Shown: positions 42,042 to 54,799, numbered from the stretch's first letter. The stretch is DNA of 64,000 bases from Kazachstania africana CBS 2517 (GCF_000304475.1 NC_018944.1:496001-560000), one strand, 5' to 3'. Numbers and translations: made by a program. Notes: generated from the letters alone by a model not told the origin.

Positions 42042-45000
42042 ATGTCTGAGAGTAGTACCAATATCAATAACAGATCAATGTCTTCAGACACTCGTGATAT
42101 CAATTCATCCCATACAAAGACTAAAAGCTCACCAACAGTGCCGATAATGAATTTTACACATTCAAGAAGATCAAATACAGATAATTCTTTCTCAAGAAAT
42201 AATAATATCCCAATAATATCAAACAAATCACAGGTAATGAAAAGATCATCTATTTTGATGGAAACTACCATCAATGATGGATCCTTCCACAGACCAATCG
42301 CAAAGAATGATGTTTTATTCAATATGCTCTCAATGAGAACTTCTAAAAGACCAGAACTTTCCAGACCAAAACGACCTTTGTCTTCAAATGAAAATATCAA
42401 ATCAAAACCTTTAATATTGCAGCCAACTAAAAAACCAAAACTGTCTTCGCCAAAAACTACAAGGAGGAGTTCTGACTTATCAAGCACTGAATCACGACCC
42501 ATTACAGGAAAAGGTACATTTCAAAATCTTTCTCACACATCAACACCCTCAAAAATATCTTCTGCAAAACACCATTCCAAAGCTAATACAAACTCCCCAT
42601 CACAAATCAACAGTGTAACCAATCAACCTATTGGAAAAGAATCGCTTTCTGTATCTAAGATAGCAAAGGAAAAAACAACACCAAGTAAATTGCCAATTCC
42701 TATCACCACGTCAAGAAATACAACCCCAAATAAAATAAGGCAAGACACTTCCATAAGTAGCACGAGCATACCATTGCTAAATACTGATAAAAAAGAAATA
42801 CAGAATAATCGTATACCAATTGTCAATTCTGGCATTGAAACACCTTTTAAAGAAAATAAAATTAATGTGTCTATACCGTTAATGTCATCTGAACAAAAAA
42901 TAAGTAAAAAACCGAATGATCTCTATAGCGCTTTCATACATAATATAAACACTCCAATATCGACTTCCAACACAATATCATCAAAACCAATAACAAACGA
43001 AAATGGCTCAGAAGATCCACTACAACAAAATGCATATACTATGAAAAGAGGTGAAGAGCATATACGGGCTACAGCAAAAGCATCTCCAAATATCAAAATA
43101 TCAGAAACTATGGAATTGGCTCAAAACGGTATTGCTGTAAAAACTAATGACAATCTTCCCAAAGCCGTTAAAGAAACTTCAGGTGCGGCAATTTCACCTG
43201 TCCATCCTACATATTCTGAAAATCATAATTTGTCACAACTAAATAACGAAAACATCGTTGTTAGTCAAGAGGAAAAAACAAATTCTTTTCTATCTCAATC
43301 CACAGGTAAACAAATAAATAGCCTTACATCAGCCACAGTTACAAAGGACGTCGGAAAAGATAAGGATGCATTATCGGAGGTGTCCTCCAAATCTTCCTCC
43401 TTATATCATACCTCTATGAAAGACTCTGTGGTTGAGACAGCTAATCAATATAACAAATTAACAAATAATAACTCTTCTAAACCTTCCCCAGGTGAACAAA
43501 TGACATCTAATAAGACTTCTATTTTGTCATCCTTTGACGAAAATGTTGGGAAACATGCTAGTAAAAATGAAACTCAATTTAAGTTTGACATACAGAAAAT
43601 AGAAGATACAAAACAAGCAATAGATAAGTGGACTAATATTTTAAAGAAAGATAAATCTAACATATCGAAGAACAATGAAACAAACCTGTTGGGTATTATT
43701 GGAAAGGGACCAATGCCTCCTTTGGACATATCAACTAATGAAAGAACTACCGAGCAGGTAGCTTTAGACTTCTCATCTCAAATGCCAAGAGACACCCATA
43801 GTCAGGAAAAACCAATTCAGACAGAGGACATGATCAAAAAAATAGGTGGATTTAGGACCGTAAATGGGAATCAAGCAAAAGTGAATGAAATTTTACTGAA
43901 AAAGTCCCAAGAATCTTCTCAGCTTGATAGCAATAAGCAAAATACTTCACCTAGTAACGTTATACACAACTTTAATGCAGCTATTGAAAATCGAAACGTT
44001 GCTACTATATCTCCTAAGGAACCTTTGAAAAGTATTACTAATGCTGGCTCACCGAAAGGCACTCCCACAATTCAGACAAATATCTCGAGCACTGTAAATG
44101 CGTCGAGTGTTCCCGAAGAAGCTCTAGAAGAGAGCCAACGGACAACCCTTTCAAGGTCACAGATAATTATCCCACCAACTGAAAAGCCATCAACGACGAA
44201 ATTAATAGATGTTGTTCATAAATCACCTATAGTGACCCCGAAACAACCCAGTACCGTCGATGCTGTCCTCAAGGATTTGAATTCTAGGCCTGCAGATGGA
44301 GATTATTCCATGTCAGCTTCGTATACTAAGAGTGGTGGTCTGAAGAGTTCGCCAGCTTCTCGTAATAAGGTCAAGGCCTCAGTCCTTGAATATAAGCCTA
44401 AGGAAAGTCGATTTGAAAAAAGTAAACAAAAACATGGAATTGATGATAGTTTAGCAGATTTTGTAGCTAAGAATGCGGCCAAAATGGAGATTATTAGCGT
44501 TTCCGATTTCGATGTAGAGACTTCTGACGAGGATTCTCTCGCTTTACCTAAGAAAGACGAGAAGAAATTGGGTGAAGATGATGTTGAGATAACTAACTAT
44601 CGAACTGTTGCGAATTCTAAGTCGGCATTTTCTTTTGATTTTCCAGAAGATAAGGATATTTCTTTTGAAAGGAAGAAGTATGATCAATCCTTAACGTATG
44701 AGGCTGTTAACAGATTAGCAAATCAAAAAATATACCAATTTTCTACTATTGCTGATCTTATTGAAAGTGGGATTGTTGAGCATGATCCATTGTGTTCTGA
44801 TCCATATGGCAGTGGTACAAATAACATCTGTTCTCCCTACAACTATGAGTATTCTCATATTTACCACTACCAACAAATGCATAAAAATGATCGTTTGATA
44901 TATGTCCCTGTGATATCTGCTCTTTCTGATGATTTCAAATCGCACGGAAGCGAATTAGTGCCGAAGGGTTATCGTAGAAGTGATTTTCTTGATGATTCTG

Positions 45001-46328
45001 TCAAAGTCGGGCGAAGCAGTAGAGTTAGCCAACACGGTAAACTGAAGTCTATTAATCTACCGACTCATTTTGATTCTTCCAATACAAAAAATTCTATAGG
45101 TAACTCCATATCATCTTTCGAAACTGATAACAGTACTATTGCATCAAGAATTGATAAATTAAGACAAAATAAGGTGTCAAGTGATGCAAAATCTCAATGG
45201 ATACATGATTGGTCCGAGGCACTCAAAACCTACAATGTCCTGATAAGTGACTTAGTTCCTAGTGGTATTTCCAAGGAAGAGGCAAAAAAGATCGATCGAA
45301 CTATAAAGCAGATAAAGAAGATTTTTCATGATAAGCTCTCCACCAAGCTAGAGACAGAGTTTAGTGCTGATATAGATATTATTATTATGCGAGGCGAATT
45401 GCATCAATTCAAGGATATGTTAGAATATAGAAAGTACGAGACGATATCTAGAAATCTTCCACTTGATAAGAAAATGAGGATTTGGTCACTGAGTAAAACC
45501 TTCAAGTTTATTAGCGATTTAGGTGTCAATATTGAGAAAATCAATCCACCTAAACAAGTTGCAATAGATTCTCCAGTAAACATTGAAAAAAAGAATGAGA
45601 AACAGAAAGGCAAAGAAAAGGTGGTGGATGAAGAGTCAGAACTTGGTAGCGACAAATATAAGGATTTTACTGAGCCTAGTTTCACCACTATCCTAACACC
45701 TGCTATATTGAAAGAAGAATTATATAATGGTATTCCAGAAAATTTGCTAAGTCATGCAGTTGAAACTACAAATGAAGGTTCGAATCTGAGCAAAAAGAGT
45801 CAAAATGATATTGCGCCTACGAAACCTAGTAGTGCAGAGGGTATTTTTTCAAAGCAAAAAGAAATTGGGCAAAAATTCTTCGAGAATAATTCAACTGATG
45901 TTTCTGAAGTGGCGAAGGCATTATCTTTTCTTGAAACTACTATGACAAGTGCTACGAATATCGTTGATACAAAAACAAAGGAGTTACAAGGTTTAATTGC
46001 TGCAAATGAAGAAAATTCCAGGATAATCGAATCGCTAATTGATAAAATCTATAAGGATGAGATTAGAATATCATCCCTCGAAGTTAAGTTAAAAATAAAG
46101 GATAATGAAACGAAGTTTTTGAATGCTAGTCTCGAGCAATATAAAAACGTTGTACTTGAGAGGGATTCAAAAATTAAGCTATTAAATTCGCAGTTAGCAT
46201 TGAAAGTTGATAGCACACGACAAGGACAATCCAGGGAAGACTCTCGCCATCTCACCAATAAACGTGCATACACGATACACAATGGCCTTAATCTTTTAGA
46301 TCCTGACACAGGAACAGGAAATCAGTGA
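42042..46328 (+). CDS. SIR4: Silent information regulator Sir4
   Basis: Sir4 is the scaffold of the Sir2/3/4 heterochromatin complex at silent mating loci and telomeres. The ATG before SESSTNINNRSMS gives 1428 residues (1358 in S. cerevisiae). The N-terminal 850 residues are disordered, serine/asparagine/lysine-rich and fast evolving. A better conserved part follows around SLADFVAKNAAKMEI and the folded region with KIYQFSTIADLIESGIVEHD. A C-terminal coiled coil occupies roughly residues 1290-1395 (for example RISSLEVKLKIKDNETKFL), the part that dimerises and binds Sir3 and yKu70 in S. cerevisiae. Synteny with ADK1 and PCF11 is decisive given weak sequence conservation. Confidence 0.93.
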   Translation: MSESSTNINNRSMSSDTRDINSSHTKTKSSPTVPIMNFTHSRRSNTDNSFSRNNNIPIISNKSQVMKRSSILMETTINDGSFHRPIAKNDVLFNMLSMRTSKRPELSRPKRPLSSNENIKSKPLILQPTKKPKLSSPKTTRRSSDLSSTESRPITGKGTFQNLSHTSTPSKISSAKHHSKANTNSPSQINSVTNQPIGKESLSVSKIAKEKTTPSKLPIPITTSRNTTPNKIRQDTSISSTSIPLLNTDKKEIQNNRIPIVNSGIETPFKENKINVSIPLMSSEQKISKKPNDLYSAFIHNINTPISTSNTISSKPITNENGSEDPLQQNAYTMKRGEEHIRATAKASPNIKISETMELAQNGIAVKTNDNLPKAVKETSGAAISPVHPTYSENHNLSQLNNENIVVSQEEKTNSFLSQSTGKQINSLTSATVTKDVGKDKDALSEVSSKSSSLYHTSMKDSVVETANQYNKLTNNNSSKPSPGEQMTSNKTSILSSFDENVGKHASKNETQFKFDIQKIEDTKQAIDKWTNILKKDKSNISKNNETNLLGIIGKGPMPPLDISTNERTTEQVALDFSSQMPRDTHSQEKPIQTEDMIKKIGGFRTVNGNQAKVNEILLKKSQESSQLDSNKQNTSPSNVIHNFNAAIENRNVATISPKEPLKSITNAGSPKGTPTIQTNISSTVNASSVPEEALEESQRTTLSRSQIIIPPTEKPSTTKLIDVVHKSPIVTPKQPSTVDAVLKDLNSRPADGDYSMSASYTKSGGLKSSPASRNKVKASVLEYKPKESRFEKSKQKHGIDDSLADFVAKNAAKMEIISVSDFDVETSDEDSLALPKKDEKKLGEDDVEITNYRTVANSKSAFSFDFPEDKDISFERKKYDQSLTYEAVNRLANQKIYQFSTIADLIESGIVEHDPLCSDPYGSGTNNICSPYNYEYSHIYHYQQMHKNDRLIYVPVISALSDDFKSHGSELVPKGYRRSDFLDDSVKVGRSSRVSQHGKLKSINLPTHFDSSNTKNSIGNSISSFETDNSTIASRIDKLRQNKVSSDAKSQWIHDWSEALKTYNVLISDLVPSGISKEEAKKIDRTIKQIKKIFHDKLSTKLETEFSADIDIIIMRGELHQFKDMLEYRKYETISRNLPLDKKMRIWSLSKTFKFISDLGVNIEKINPPKQVAIDSPVNIEKKNEKQKGKEKVVDEESELGSDKYKDFTEPSFTTILTPAILKEELYNGIPENLLSHAVETTNEGSNLSKKSQNDIAPTKPSSAEGIFSKQKEIGQKFFENNSTDVSEVAKALSFLETTMTSATNIVDTKTKELQGLIAANEENSRIIESLIDKIYKDEIRISSLEVKLKIKDNETKFLNASLEQYKNVVLERDSKIKLLNSQLALKVDSTRQGQSREDSRHLTNKRAYTIHNGLNLLDPDTGTGNQ

Positions 46329-47536
46329 GCAAAAAGAAATAAACGATAATTTGGAAATTAGTTTGGAGAAATATAAGGCTTTTTTGGTAGAAAAAAGGAC
46401 TTTTTCGCCAGGTGTAACCATAGTGTTTAAATAAAATGGCATATATATAACTAAAAAAATCTTTCCTCTATATTCGAGAGTGAAAGATATAGGTTTGTAA
46501 TATTATTAAATCAACGTAAATTTTAAATAATATAGAGATATGTAGCACCTTGAATATAGACCCTGATACCTTGAAAGGGCATGCTTTATAAATATGAAAA
46601 ATTCTTAACTTACTGGAGGTATCCATAGTATGTATGACGAGAATCAAAAGTAATTTGAAGAGAGATCGATATTTTGCTAAAATTTTTAGATGAAGAAGTA
46701 TTTTACGCCCAAATATGGCTCGCAGCGGTAGTTTTAAAGCAAATTATTACTGTTCCCATAAAAAGAAGGAAAAATAGGCTCGGGATATAAATAGTGATAA
46801 AACTACTGTACATTATACTCTTGTCATGTTTGTATTAGAAAATTAACGGCCCTGCACAAATAATTATTTCAAGGCCTTTGCTATTTTATAAATACAAGGA
46901 AGATTTTGGAAAACTTATTATATATTTTGTTTCGACTAAATAACTTTTGAACTACCTTAAGAAATTAAGCTGCAAAAGAAGAATCAAGAAATTTGCTTAA
47001 GAGATATCGACTTCTTATGGAAAAGGAAGTCGATATACTTAAACATTGTTCCTTTTGACCTTCATCTAATTTTACTAATTGTGTAATTGGCTATACATCA
47101 AAAAGTCAGCAAATTTGAATATTTGATAGTGCGGCATGCCAGCTAACCAATGGCTAAAAAAGGTACTAATATATAACTATCCTTCTAAGGGGGCCAGTGC
47201 TAAAATAATAATACTTCTGCGATGACTGTTCAACTTACTATGACTGTTTAATAGTCTAAGCAATATTATGTAAATTTATATATTAAACTATGGGCTAAAC
47301 GTGTCACTTGTTAACCTATATAATAATATAGGAAACTCTTCCAATTATATAAGAGATAGTATTTTGCAAGGATCTACGTAAGCGAATGTAAGATCCATCC
47401 ATAATGAAGGGCATTTGACACTATCCGAAGTAGTAAGTCGGAAAGAAATAAACATCCTTCAAATTGTCCATTGTAACATCAATTCATTATGCATTTAACT
47501 ATTTATACGATGAATTGAAATCATAAAATGTATTTA
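46329..47536. other. SIR4/PCF11 convergent spacer
   Basis: About 1.2 kb, the longest convergent spacer here and very AT-rich. It holds a perfect hairpin with 11-bp arms (47004-47014 and 47026-47036, loop 11 nt) and nothing else I can support. Short frames lack features, and no tRNA is present. Confidence 0.45.
47004..47036. repeat. Perfect 11-bp-arm hairpin in the SIR4/PCF11 spacer
   Basis: ATATCGACTTC is followed 11 bases later by its exact reverse complement GAAGTCGATAT. It could be part of a structured transcript or a chance palindrome in AT-rich DNA. It is not near either gene end. Confidence 0.6.
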
Positions 47537-49327
47537 TTACCTACTATTTTTAGATGTTTCATGATAACATGTAGCATGAAAATATTTCCCATCTATCGAT
47601 ACTGTATTTTTCCAAATCCACTCTCCAGATTCTTCATCATAAACGCTGCTGACCACATCTTTACATATTGGACATTTAAATGTCATATCGACACTTGATT
47701 CAGGAACCGCGACGAATTTGTTATATAAGGATTCTTCACTGACGTTAGATCCTGTTGCAGAGGAAATTTTACCTCCTGATGGCAATGTAACTATGCCAGC
47801 TCTATTATTTTGACTGTTAGTTTGTCTGTCCTCGTCAACAACCTCTTTGGTAGACACTATAAAATCATCTTTGAAATTAATCCACTCTAAAGCACTTAGG
47901 TACCAATTTCTTGATTGAATATTTTTATTGGCTGCTGCCGCTAAACTTGCTGAGGTGGAAGAGACGGAGGATCCTTTTATTCTATTATTGATTCTGAAAT
48001 GCCAGTCTAAATGTTCATTGTATAGTTTTTTCTCTTCTGGAGCATTACCAAATCTCTTTCCACAGGTGCTACACTTATTTGATTTGACCCTATACAGTAG
48101 GTTAATCAAACTATTAGTGACCAAGGGATTCTTATTAGCAATATTCTGCTGATTAAATTGTAATGACGGAATATTTGAAACGTTAATATTTACTGTGGAG
48201 AAATATGCTTTACAATCGAACAAAATATTTTGTAACGTTGAAATTGGAGGTAAATTCTTAACAGTATCGTTGATACTCGACAACTCAGAATCTTTGTTTA
48301 ATTTGTTATAGAGTGTGACTACGGATTCCTTTGGTGGCTCATAAAGAAGTCCTTCTTCATTCAATGATTCATAAAGTTTATTCAAACTTGATATTTTATT
48401 CGATCTTTCAATTTCAGCAAAATTTTGTGCAGGTAAAAAGCTTGATATATTACCAAAAAGTGTAGATGACACAGGCGGAGTACTACCAGAAGAACTACTA
48501 AAAAGAGGACTAAAAGGTGTGGAACTTTCCGAATGTACATTATTATTGTAGCTTCCTGTTTCCTTACTGCCATTTTCCATAGTATGATCTTTACTAGATT
48601 GCTTTGATTCACCTTGTTCATTCTGTTGCTGCTGTCTTCTGACAGAATCCTGTATAACTTTCTGATCTTGAGCAAAAATTTGTTTCAATTGTAATTGTAC
48701 CTGCCTTAAAGCATCCTGTGAAAGTTTTTCTCTCTGTAAACTTTGTTTTAATTGTGATAACACATTCAATTTCATAAGTAACTTCTCATCATTTGGTAGA
48801 TTTCTTAGTCTTTCATTGGTAAGGACAGTTAACTTATCAATATCTCTCAATAATAATGGAACCGTTGGAGTTGGTAATTTTAATTGAAAATTCTTTTGAT
48901 GTAATGCACTTGCCTTTATTAAAAACTTTTCTATTCTTTCTAGTGCAGCTCCTTCAAATAAGGGACCACCTGTAGCTTCATTAGGAGTCATCCAAGTCTT
49001 GAACATATTAATCAGTTTACTTCTTGTATTGTTGTCCACTAGCAAATAAGTCTTTTTATATAAACTAAACAAATTTCTACTAAAATAGATTGTATATGGA
49101 GAACCAGCATTTTTACAAATGGAATCCACTGCGTAAAATGCGTATAATTTCTGACCAGGGACACATTTATCGATTCTATTTTCCAGAGCATCAACGAAAT
49201 ACTGTGAATACGATATATTTTCTTCAGCAATCTTTGTTATAGTGGTGATGATTGGTCTTGAATTGAATGTCAATTCTTCAAGAATACTGGTAAAATCTTT
49301 CACTATACGCTCTGCTTCTGGGTCCAT
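47537..49327 (-). CDS. PCF11: Cleavage factor IA subunit Pcf11
   Basis: Pcf11 couples mRNA 3'-end cleavage and Pol II termination. From the ATG before DPEAERIVKDF the protein has 596 residues (626 in S. cerevisiae). The CID domain that binds the Ser2-phosphorylated CTD covers about residues 1-140 (RPIITTITKIAEENI, AFYAVDSICKNAGSPY). A glutamine-containing linker follows, then the first zinc finger (CSTCGKRF ... NEHLDWHFR). A Clp1-binding region (QSRNWYLSALEWINF) precedes the second zinc finger (CPICKDVVSSVYDEESGEWI ... HATCYHE). The three residues before the chosen ATG depend on a further upstream ATG and are unlikely. Matches S. cerevisiae YDR228C. Confidence 0.97.
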   Translation of the reverse strand: MDPEAERIVKDFTSILEELTFNSRPIITTITKIAEENISYSQYFVDALENRIDKCVPGQKLYAFYAVDSICKNAGSPYTIYFSRNLFSLYKKTYLLVDNNTRSKLINMFKTWMTPNEATGGPLFEGAALERIEKFLIKASALHQKNFQLKLPTPTVPLLLRDIDKLTVLTNERLRNLPNDEKLLMKLNVLSQLKQSLQREKLSQDALRQVQLQLKQIFAQDQKVIQDSVRRQQQQNEQGESKQSSKDHTMENGSKETGSYNNNVHSESSTPFSPLFSSSSGSTPPVSSTLFGNISSFLPAQNFAEIERSNKISSLNKLYESLNEEGLLYEPPKESVVTLYNKLNKDSELSSINDTVKNLPPISTLQNILFDCKAYFSTVNINVSNIPSLQFNQQNIANKNPLVTNSLINLLYRVKSNKCSTCGKRFGNAPEEKKLYNEHLDWHFRINNRIKGSSVSSTSASLAAAANKNIQSRNWYLSALEWINFKDDFIVSTKEVVDEDRQTNSQNNRAGIVTLPSGGKISSATGSNVSEESLYNKFVAVPESSVDMTFKCPICKDVVSSVYDEESGEWIWKNTVSIDGKYFHATCYHETSKNSR

Positions 49328-49502
49328 TACAATCAATACTAGTCAGACGAAACCAAAGGGAGGGATAGTAACTTGGAAGGCACTTAAACAGGGTCTTAAA
49401 ACGATAGAACCAATAATTTTAATGAGAGTGTAAAATAGCTGTTCTCTCTATACATCTCAATATTGAATTTAAAAAAAAATCAACTGCAAGCGAAGATGAA
49501 GC

Positions 49503-49534
49503 TTACCCGACTGGTTACATATAATAGTCACGTG
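49503..49534. promoter_or_regulatory. Reb1 and Cbf1-type sites upstream of PCF11
   Basis: TTACCCG (49503-49509) and CACGTG (49529-49534) are 20 bp apart, about 180-200 bp before the PCF11 start and close to the 3' end of TRM8. This is a typical nucleosome-free-region arrangement, and Reb1 could also act as a roadblock terminator for Pol II. Confidence 0.5.
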
Positions 49535-49572
49535 AATAAGTTTACATACTAAGATAGCTCGAGGTTACATAC

Positions 49573-50901
<1,329 letters not shown>

Positions 50902-52080
50902 ATGTCTAGTAATCTACCAACACCTGAACGGTTGCCACCTCACCTCTCTGAATTTTCGTCCATAGTAAACAATACACAGCTGGAGATCTCGACTAACGGC
51001 ACCCCCAAGACTGTCAGCAATGTCGACGTGACAACTCCCTTCCAGAGATTGAGTGTATCGCAGAACAGTCGTCGTCCCTCAAGTATTAACTCTGTGGGAT
51101 CATCTATTGCGGATTTAGAGACCCTGATAACGCAGAAGGACGTGAAGAGTACTAAGGAAACCCTTAAGAATTTAGCTCAGGCAAGTGCCAGGTATCACAA
51201 GTCTCTTACGGAAAATTCACAAGATTCTGGCGATATTGCCCATTTACTAGAGAAATTGGCTAAATTGAAAGGTTGTAATGATGATACTTCTATGAAATTA
51301 TTGAGTTCTAGTGGGTTATTCCATTTAATTTCGAATCATCAATTGATACTTGCAAAAATTATAAAGGACACTTTAGTGAATAATAACATATTGAGTGAAT
51401 TTGATGAAGACTCTAAAAAATTGTATTCTGAATTTAAATTGAAGAACAAGCAGGAGAATGCTAATTTGAAAAGAAGGGAACGTGTTAATTCCAAGTTACT
51501 TAAGAAACATGATAAAAATTTGGTTTCCTACAGAGATAGTTTAAATTCTTTACAGGATCAATTGAATGTAATTGAAACGTTAAGGTTCAATTTTTTCAAG
51601 GATTCCTATGATTTAGTCGATAGGACGAGCGCCCACGTATTAAAGAATTTTGCAGATGTCTCAATGGCACAGATTGAACTGTTTGAAAATATAGCTCGTA
51701 AAGGCTGGTCCGGTGGTGGATTAGACGATTTATTGATCGGTGCTGACGATATGTTTAGCAAATCTGCTGTAGGTGAAGATGAACAAGGAGATGAAAGAAA
51801 TGAAGATGAAGCTGAATGTAGTACTAATATCACGACAGGAAGTGTGCCGACTATGAAAAGTAATGTTTCAAACTTTAGAAAGGATTCTGTTCCAACGAGT
51901 ACTTCAAGCAATGATAACGACAATACCAATGAAGAACAAGAAGAAGAGGAGGGGGAAAATGAGGAAGATGACATTTACAATAATTCGTTTTCTTTACCGT
52001 TGACGCATGGTGATGAACCATATAACGAAAATACCAATCCAGATGAACTTGATTCCATAGATAAATCATCAAATTTGTAA
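50902..52080 (+). CDS. IVY1: Vacuolar phospholipid-binding protein Ivy1
   Basis: Ivy1 binds phospholipids, Ypt7 and Vps33, has an inverse BAR-type fold, and acts on vacuolar membrane microdomains and TORC1/PIKfyve regulation. From the ATG before SSNLPTPERLPPHL the protein has 392 residues (453 in S. cerevisiae). The central helical region (about 80-270) includes KSTKETLKNLAQASARYHKS and a lysine-rich helix NLKRRERVNSKLLKKHDKNL. The C-terminal third is acidic and disordered. The order PCF11-IVY1-COX20-HEM1 is that of S. cerevisiae (apart from TRM8). Confidence 0.92.
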   Translation: MSSNLPTPERLPPHLSEFSSIVNNTQLEISTNGTPKTVSNVDVTTPFQRLSVSQNSRRPSSINSVGSSIADLETLITQKDVKSTKETLKNLAQASARYHKSLTENSQDSGDIAHLLEKLAKLKGCNDDTSMKLLSSSGLFHLISNHQLILAKIIKDTLVNNNILSEFDEDSKKLYSEFKLKNKQENANLKRRERVNSKLLKKHDKNLVSYRDSLNSLQDQLNVIETLRFNFFKDSYDLVDRTSAHVLKNFADVSMAQIELFENIARKGWSGGGLDDLLIGADDMFSKSAVGEDEQGDERNEDEAECSTNITTGSVPTMKSNVSNFRKDSVPTSTSSNDNDNTNEEQEEEEGENEEDDIYNNSFSLPLTHGDEPYNENTNPDELDSIDKSSNL

Positions 52081-52111
52081 ACATAAATAGACACTATATA
52101 AATATTTTCAA

Positions 52112-52645
52112 TCACCAGACTTTATACCAAGGCTTAGTATCATTGGAAATATCGTTGGGATGTTTATCCCAATCTTTCTTCAGTGCTTCAATTCTCCTTA
52201 AATTTTCAATGCTCTTTTCGTCTTTATGTAACATGGGTTTTGGTTTTTTAGCTACTGTCTGTATAGCCAATTGCGTGAATTCCTTATCATTCTGACGTTT
52301 CAACCTACATTGTTCCCAACCTACGATTGACCCCAATATTAGTCCCATGGCACTCCAATTTGTTGCCTTTGTTATATTTCTATTGTACAAGAAGGTGATC
52401 GAACCAAAGATAAGCATTGAGGAGAAACCAATCATCCCAGCATTTCTGAAGCAGGGGATAGTAGCCAAATTTACCAATTTAAAATCGGCTAGACTGATTG
52501 AATTCACGGCTTGTTTCAATTCTGCCTTCGCATCATTTGTTCCTGTTGTTGTAGTATCTTCAAATCTGGGACTTGTATCTCTCAATAGTATTTTCTGGCC
52601 TTGTGAGTAATTCACTGCCGAGTCACTACTACCAGTATCCTGCAT
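52112..52645 (-). CDS. COX20: Cytochrome oxidase assembly factor Cox20
   Basis: Cox20 is an inner-membrane chaperone for Cox2 precursor processing. The 177-residue protein (205 in S. cerevisiae) has two membrane segments, about residues 58-83 (IPCFRNAGMIGFSSMLIFG) and 91-109 (ATNWSAMGLILGSIVGWEQC). A polar C-terminus ends PWYKVW. Position between IVY1 and HEM1 matches YDR231C. Confidence 0.93.
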   Translation of the reverse strand: MQDTGSSDSAVNYSQGQKILLRDTSPRFEDTTTTGTNDAKAELKQAVNSISLADFKLVNLATIPCFRNAGMIGFSSMLIFGSITFLYNRNITKATNWSAMGLILGSIVGWEQCRLKRQNDKEFTQLAIQTVAKKPKPMLHKDEKSIENLRRIEALKKDWDKHPNDISNDTKPWYKVW

Positions 52646-53245
52646 ATGGGCCCTCGTCGTATGCTGTTGTTGTCATTACACGGAATCTTTACTAAACATC
52701 CCTTTGAATTGTTCAAGCCCGAATACTATTGGAAAGCGATGGCTGGATATTACCTCTTGCTAAGACATTCAAGATCATTATTAAGACAAATGCACACGGC
52801 GAATAGAACGCTAAATAGAATACTGAACACTGTGACAGACACTGTTACAAGTGCTACTACTGTACTACTTCTTACACAGATGCCGGGTGAATCACACAGC
52901 AGCAGCAGCACGAAGACTACGCAAGAAACAACGGACTGGAAGACCGACTCTCTTATGCAGCAAATCTTGCTCAGTGCTCCATCCTGCACGACAGTAATCT
53001 TATTGCCACCACCACCACCACCACAGTTAAAGCAGCAAACTGCATTAACTTGCTCTTCCTCATCGATTTTGAGAAAAATCAACGGAACTTTTCAAAATTT
53101 GACTAAGAAAATGCTATTGGCCCGATGTCTTGAAAATCATAAAATGAGCAATTATACGACGAAGACTATATAAAGAAGAAGAAGAAAAATAGTGGAACGT
53201 ACATATTAGAAAAAGTAATCTTCACACTGTGCATAACGCTGGACC
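52646..53245. other. Divergent COX20/HEM1 promoter region
   Basis: About 600 bp of divergent promoter for two respiratory-chain-related genes. A plus frame of 175 codons begins one base after the COX20 start, but it is full of low-complexity runs (CAG near 52900, CCA near 53006-53020) and resembles nothing; I treat it as chance. Confidence 0.5.
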
Positions 53246-54799
53246 ATGTTATCAGGAAACTTAGCTATCAAGACGTTTAGACACTCGTATGTCACCAGAA
53301 CGTCGACGAAGTTCGCTTCTGCAGCTGTTTCGAGAAATACTCAACCTATTATGGATCATCAAACTCAGGATTCCAAATTTCAGTACGATGAATTGTTTGA
53401 AAACGAAATCATGAAGAAGAGAAAGGATAAATCGTATAGATTTTTCAATAATATCAACAGATTGGCTCATGAATATCCTTTGGCTCATCGTGCCAAGGAA
53501 TCCGATAAAGTTACAGTATGGTGCTCGAATGATTATCTTGCTCTCTCCAAAAATGAAGAGGTTTGTAATGCTATGATCAAATCTATTGAGAAATATGGTG
53601 CAGGTGCAGGTGGTACAAGAAATATTGCTGGTCACAACAAACTAACAATTAATTTAGAAAGTGAATTGGCTACTTTGCATAAGAAAGACGCTGCTTTAGT
53701 GTTCTCCTCCTGTTTTGTAGCAAATGATGCTGTCTTATCCTTACTGGGCCAAAAAATGCCGGATTTAGTCATTTTTTCTGATGAACTAAATCATGCATCA
53801 ATGATTATTGGTATTAAACATGCAAACGTCACAAAACATATCTTTAAACATAATGATTTAAATGAATTGGAAGAAATGTTGAAAATGTACCCGCGTTCAA
53901 GACCTAAATTGATCGCATTTGAAAGTGTCTATTCTATGGCAGGTTCTGTCGCAGACATTTCCAAGATTTGTGATCTTGCTGAAAAATACGGTGCTTTAAC
54001 TTTCTTGGATGAAGTTCATGCTGTGGGTCTTTATGGACCACATGGTGCTGGTGTTGCAGAACATTGTGATTTCGAACAACATCGTGTCAATGGTATCAAT
54101 AAATTGAAAACTGTTAACGTCATGGATCGTGTTGACATGATCACAGGTACACTTGGTAAATCATTTGGTACTGTTGGTGGTTACGTTGCCGCATCTCAAA
54201 GATTGATTGATTGGGTTAGATCGTATGCACCAAATTTCATCTTCACAACAACATTACCTCCTTCCGTTATGGCGGGTGCGGCCACTGCCATCAGATATCA
54301 GAGATCAAATATTGATTTAAGAATTCAACAACAGAAACATACCAAATATTTGAAGGATGGTTTACGTAGATTAGATATTCCAGTGATTCCAAATCCATCA
54401 CATATTGTACCGATTTTGATTGGTAATCCTGATTTAGCCAAGCAAGCTTCTGATATTTTAATGAATAAACATAAGATTTACGTACAAGCCATTAATTTCC
54501 CCACTGTCGCTAGAGGTACAGAGAGATTAAGAATCACGCCAACACCAGGTCATACTGATGATCTTTCTGATATTTTATTGGAAGCCATTGATGATATTTT
54601 CAATGAATTACAATTGCCAAGAATTAAAGATTGGGAAAGACAGGGTGGTATATTAGGTATTGGAGATTCAAATTTTGTTGCAGAACCTAATTTATGGACA
54701 GAGAGTCAATTGGAATTGACAAATGATGATCTCAATCCCAATGTTAAGGATCCAGTGATTAATGAAGTCGCTGTTTCCAGCGGTATAGAAATAGAGTGA
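53246..54799 (+). CDS. HEM1: 5-Aminolevulinate synthase, mitochondrial
   Basis: Hem1 condenses glycine and succinyl-CoA to 5-aminolevulinate, the first step of haem synthesis in the matrix. The 517-residue protein (548 in S. cerevisiae) starts with a basic presequence. Conserved PLP-enzyme motifs are [46 protein letters not shown] (Asp about 255) and [16 protein letters not shown], with the Schiff-base lysine at about 305. It uses succinyl-CoA, the same metabolite as LSC1. Matches YDR232W. Confidence 0.98.
   Translation: MLSGNLAIKTFRHSYVTRTSTKFASAAVSRNTQPIMDHQTQDSKFQYDELFENEIMKKRKDKSYRFFNNINRLAHEYPLAHRAKESDKVTVWCSNDYLALSKNEEVCNAMIKSIEKYGAGAGGTRNIAGHNKLTINLESELATLHKKDAALVFSSCFVANDAVLSLLGQKMPDLVIFSDELNHASMIIGIKHANVTKHIFKHNDLNELEEMLKMYPRSRPKLIAFESVYSMAGSVADISKICDLAEKYGALTFLDEVHAVGLYGPHGAGVAEHCDFEQHRVNGINKLKTVNVMDRVDMITGTLGKSFGTVGGYVAASQRLIDWVRSYAPNFIFTTTLPPSVMAGAATAIRYQRSNIDLRIQQQKHTKYLKDGLRRLDIPVIPNPSHIVPILIGNPDLAKQASDILMNKHKIYVQAINFPTVARGTERLRITPTPGHTDDLSDILLEAIDDIFNELQLPRIKDWERQGGILGIGDSNFVAEPNLWTESQLELTNDDLNPNVKDPVINEVAVSSGIEIE

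Noticed and set aside
51606..51974. Serine-rich minus-strand frame inside IVY1
   Set aside because: It is the antisense shadow of the acidic C-terminal region of IVY1.
52646..53173. 175-codon frame starting next to the COX20 start
   Set aside because: It lies in a divergent promoter, is dominated by triplet microsatellites, and shows no domain or likeness to a known protein.
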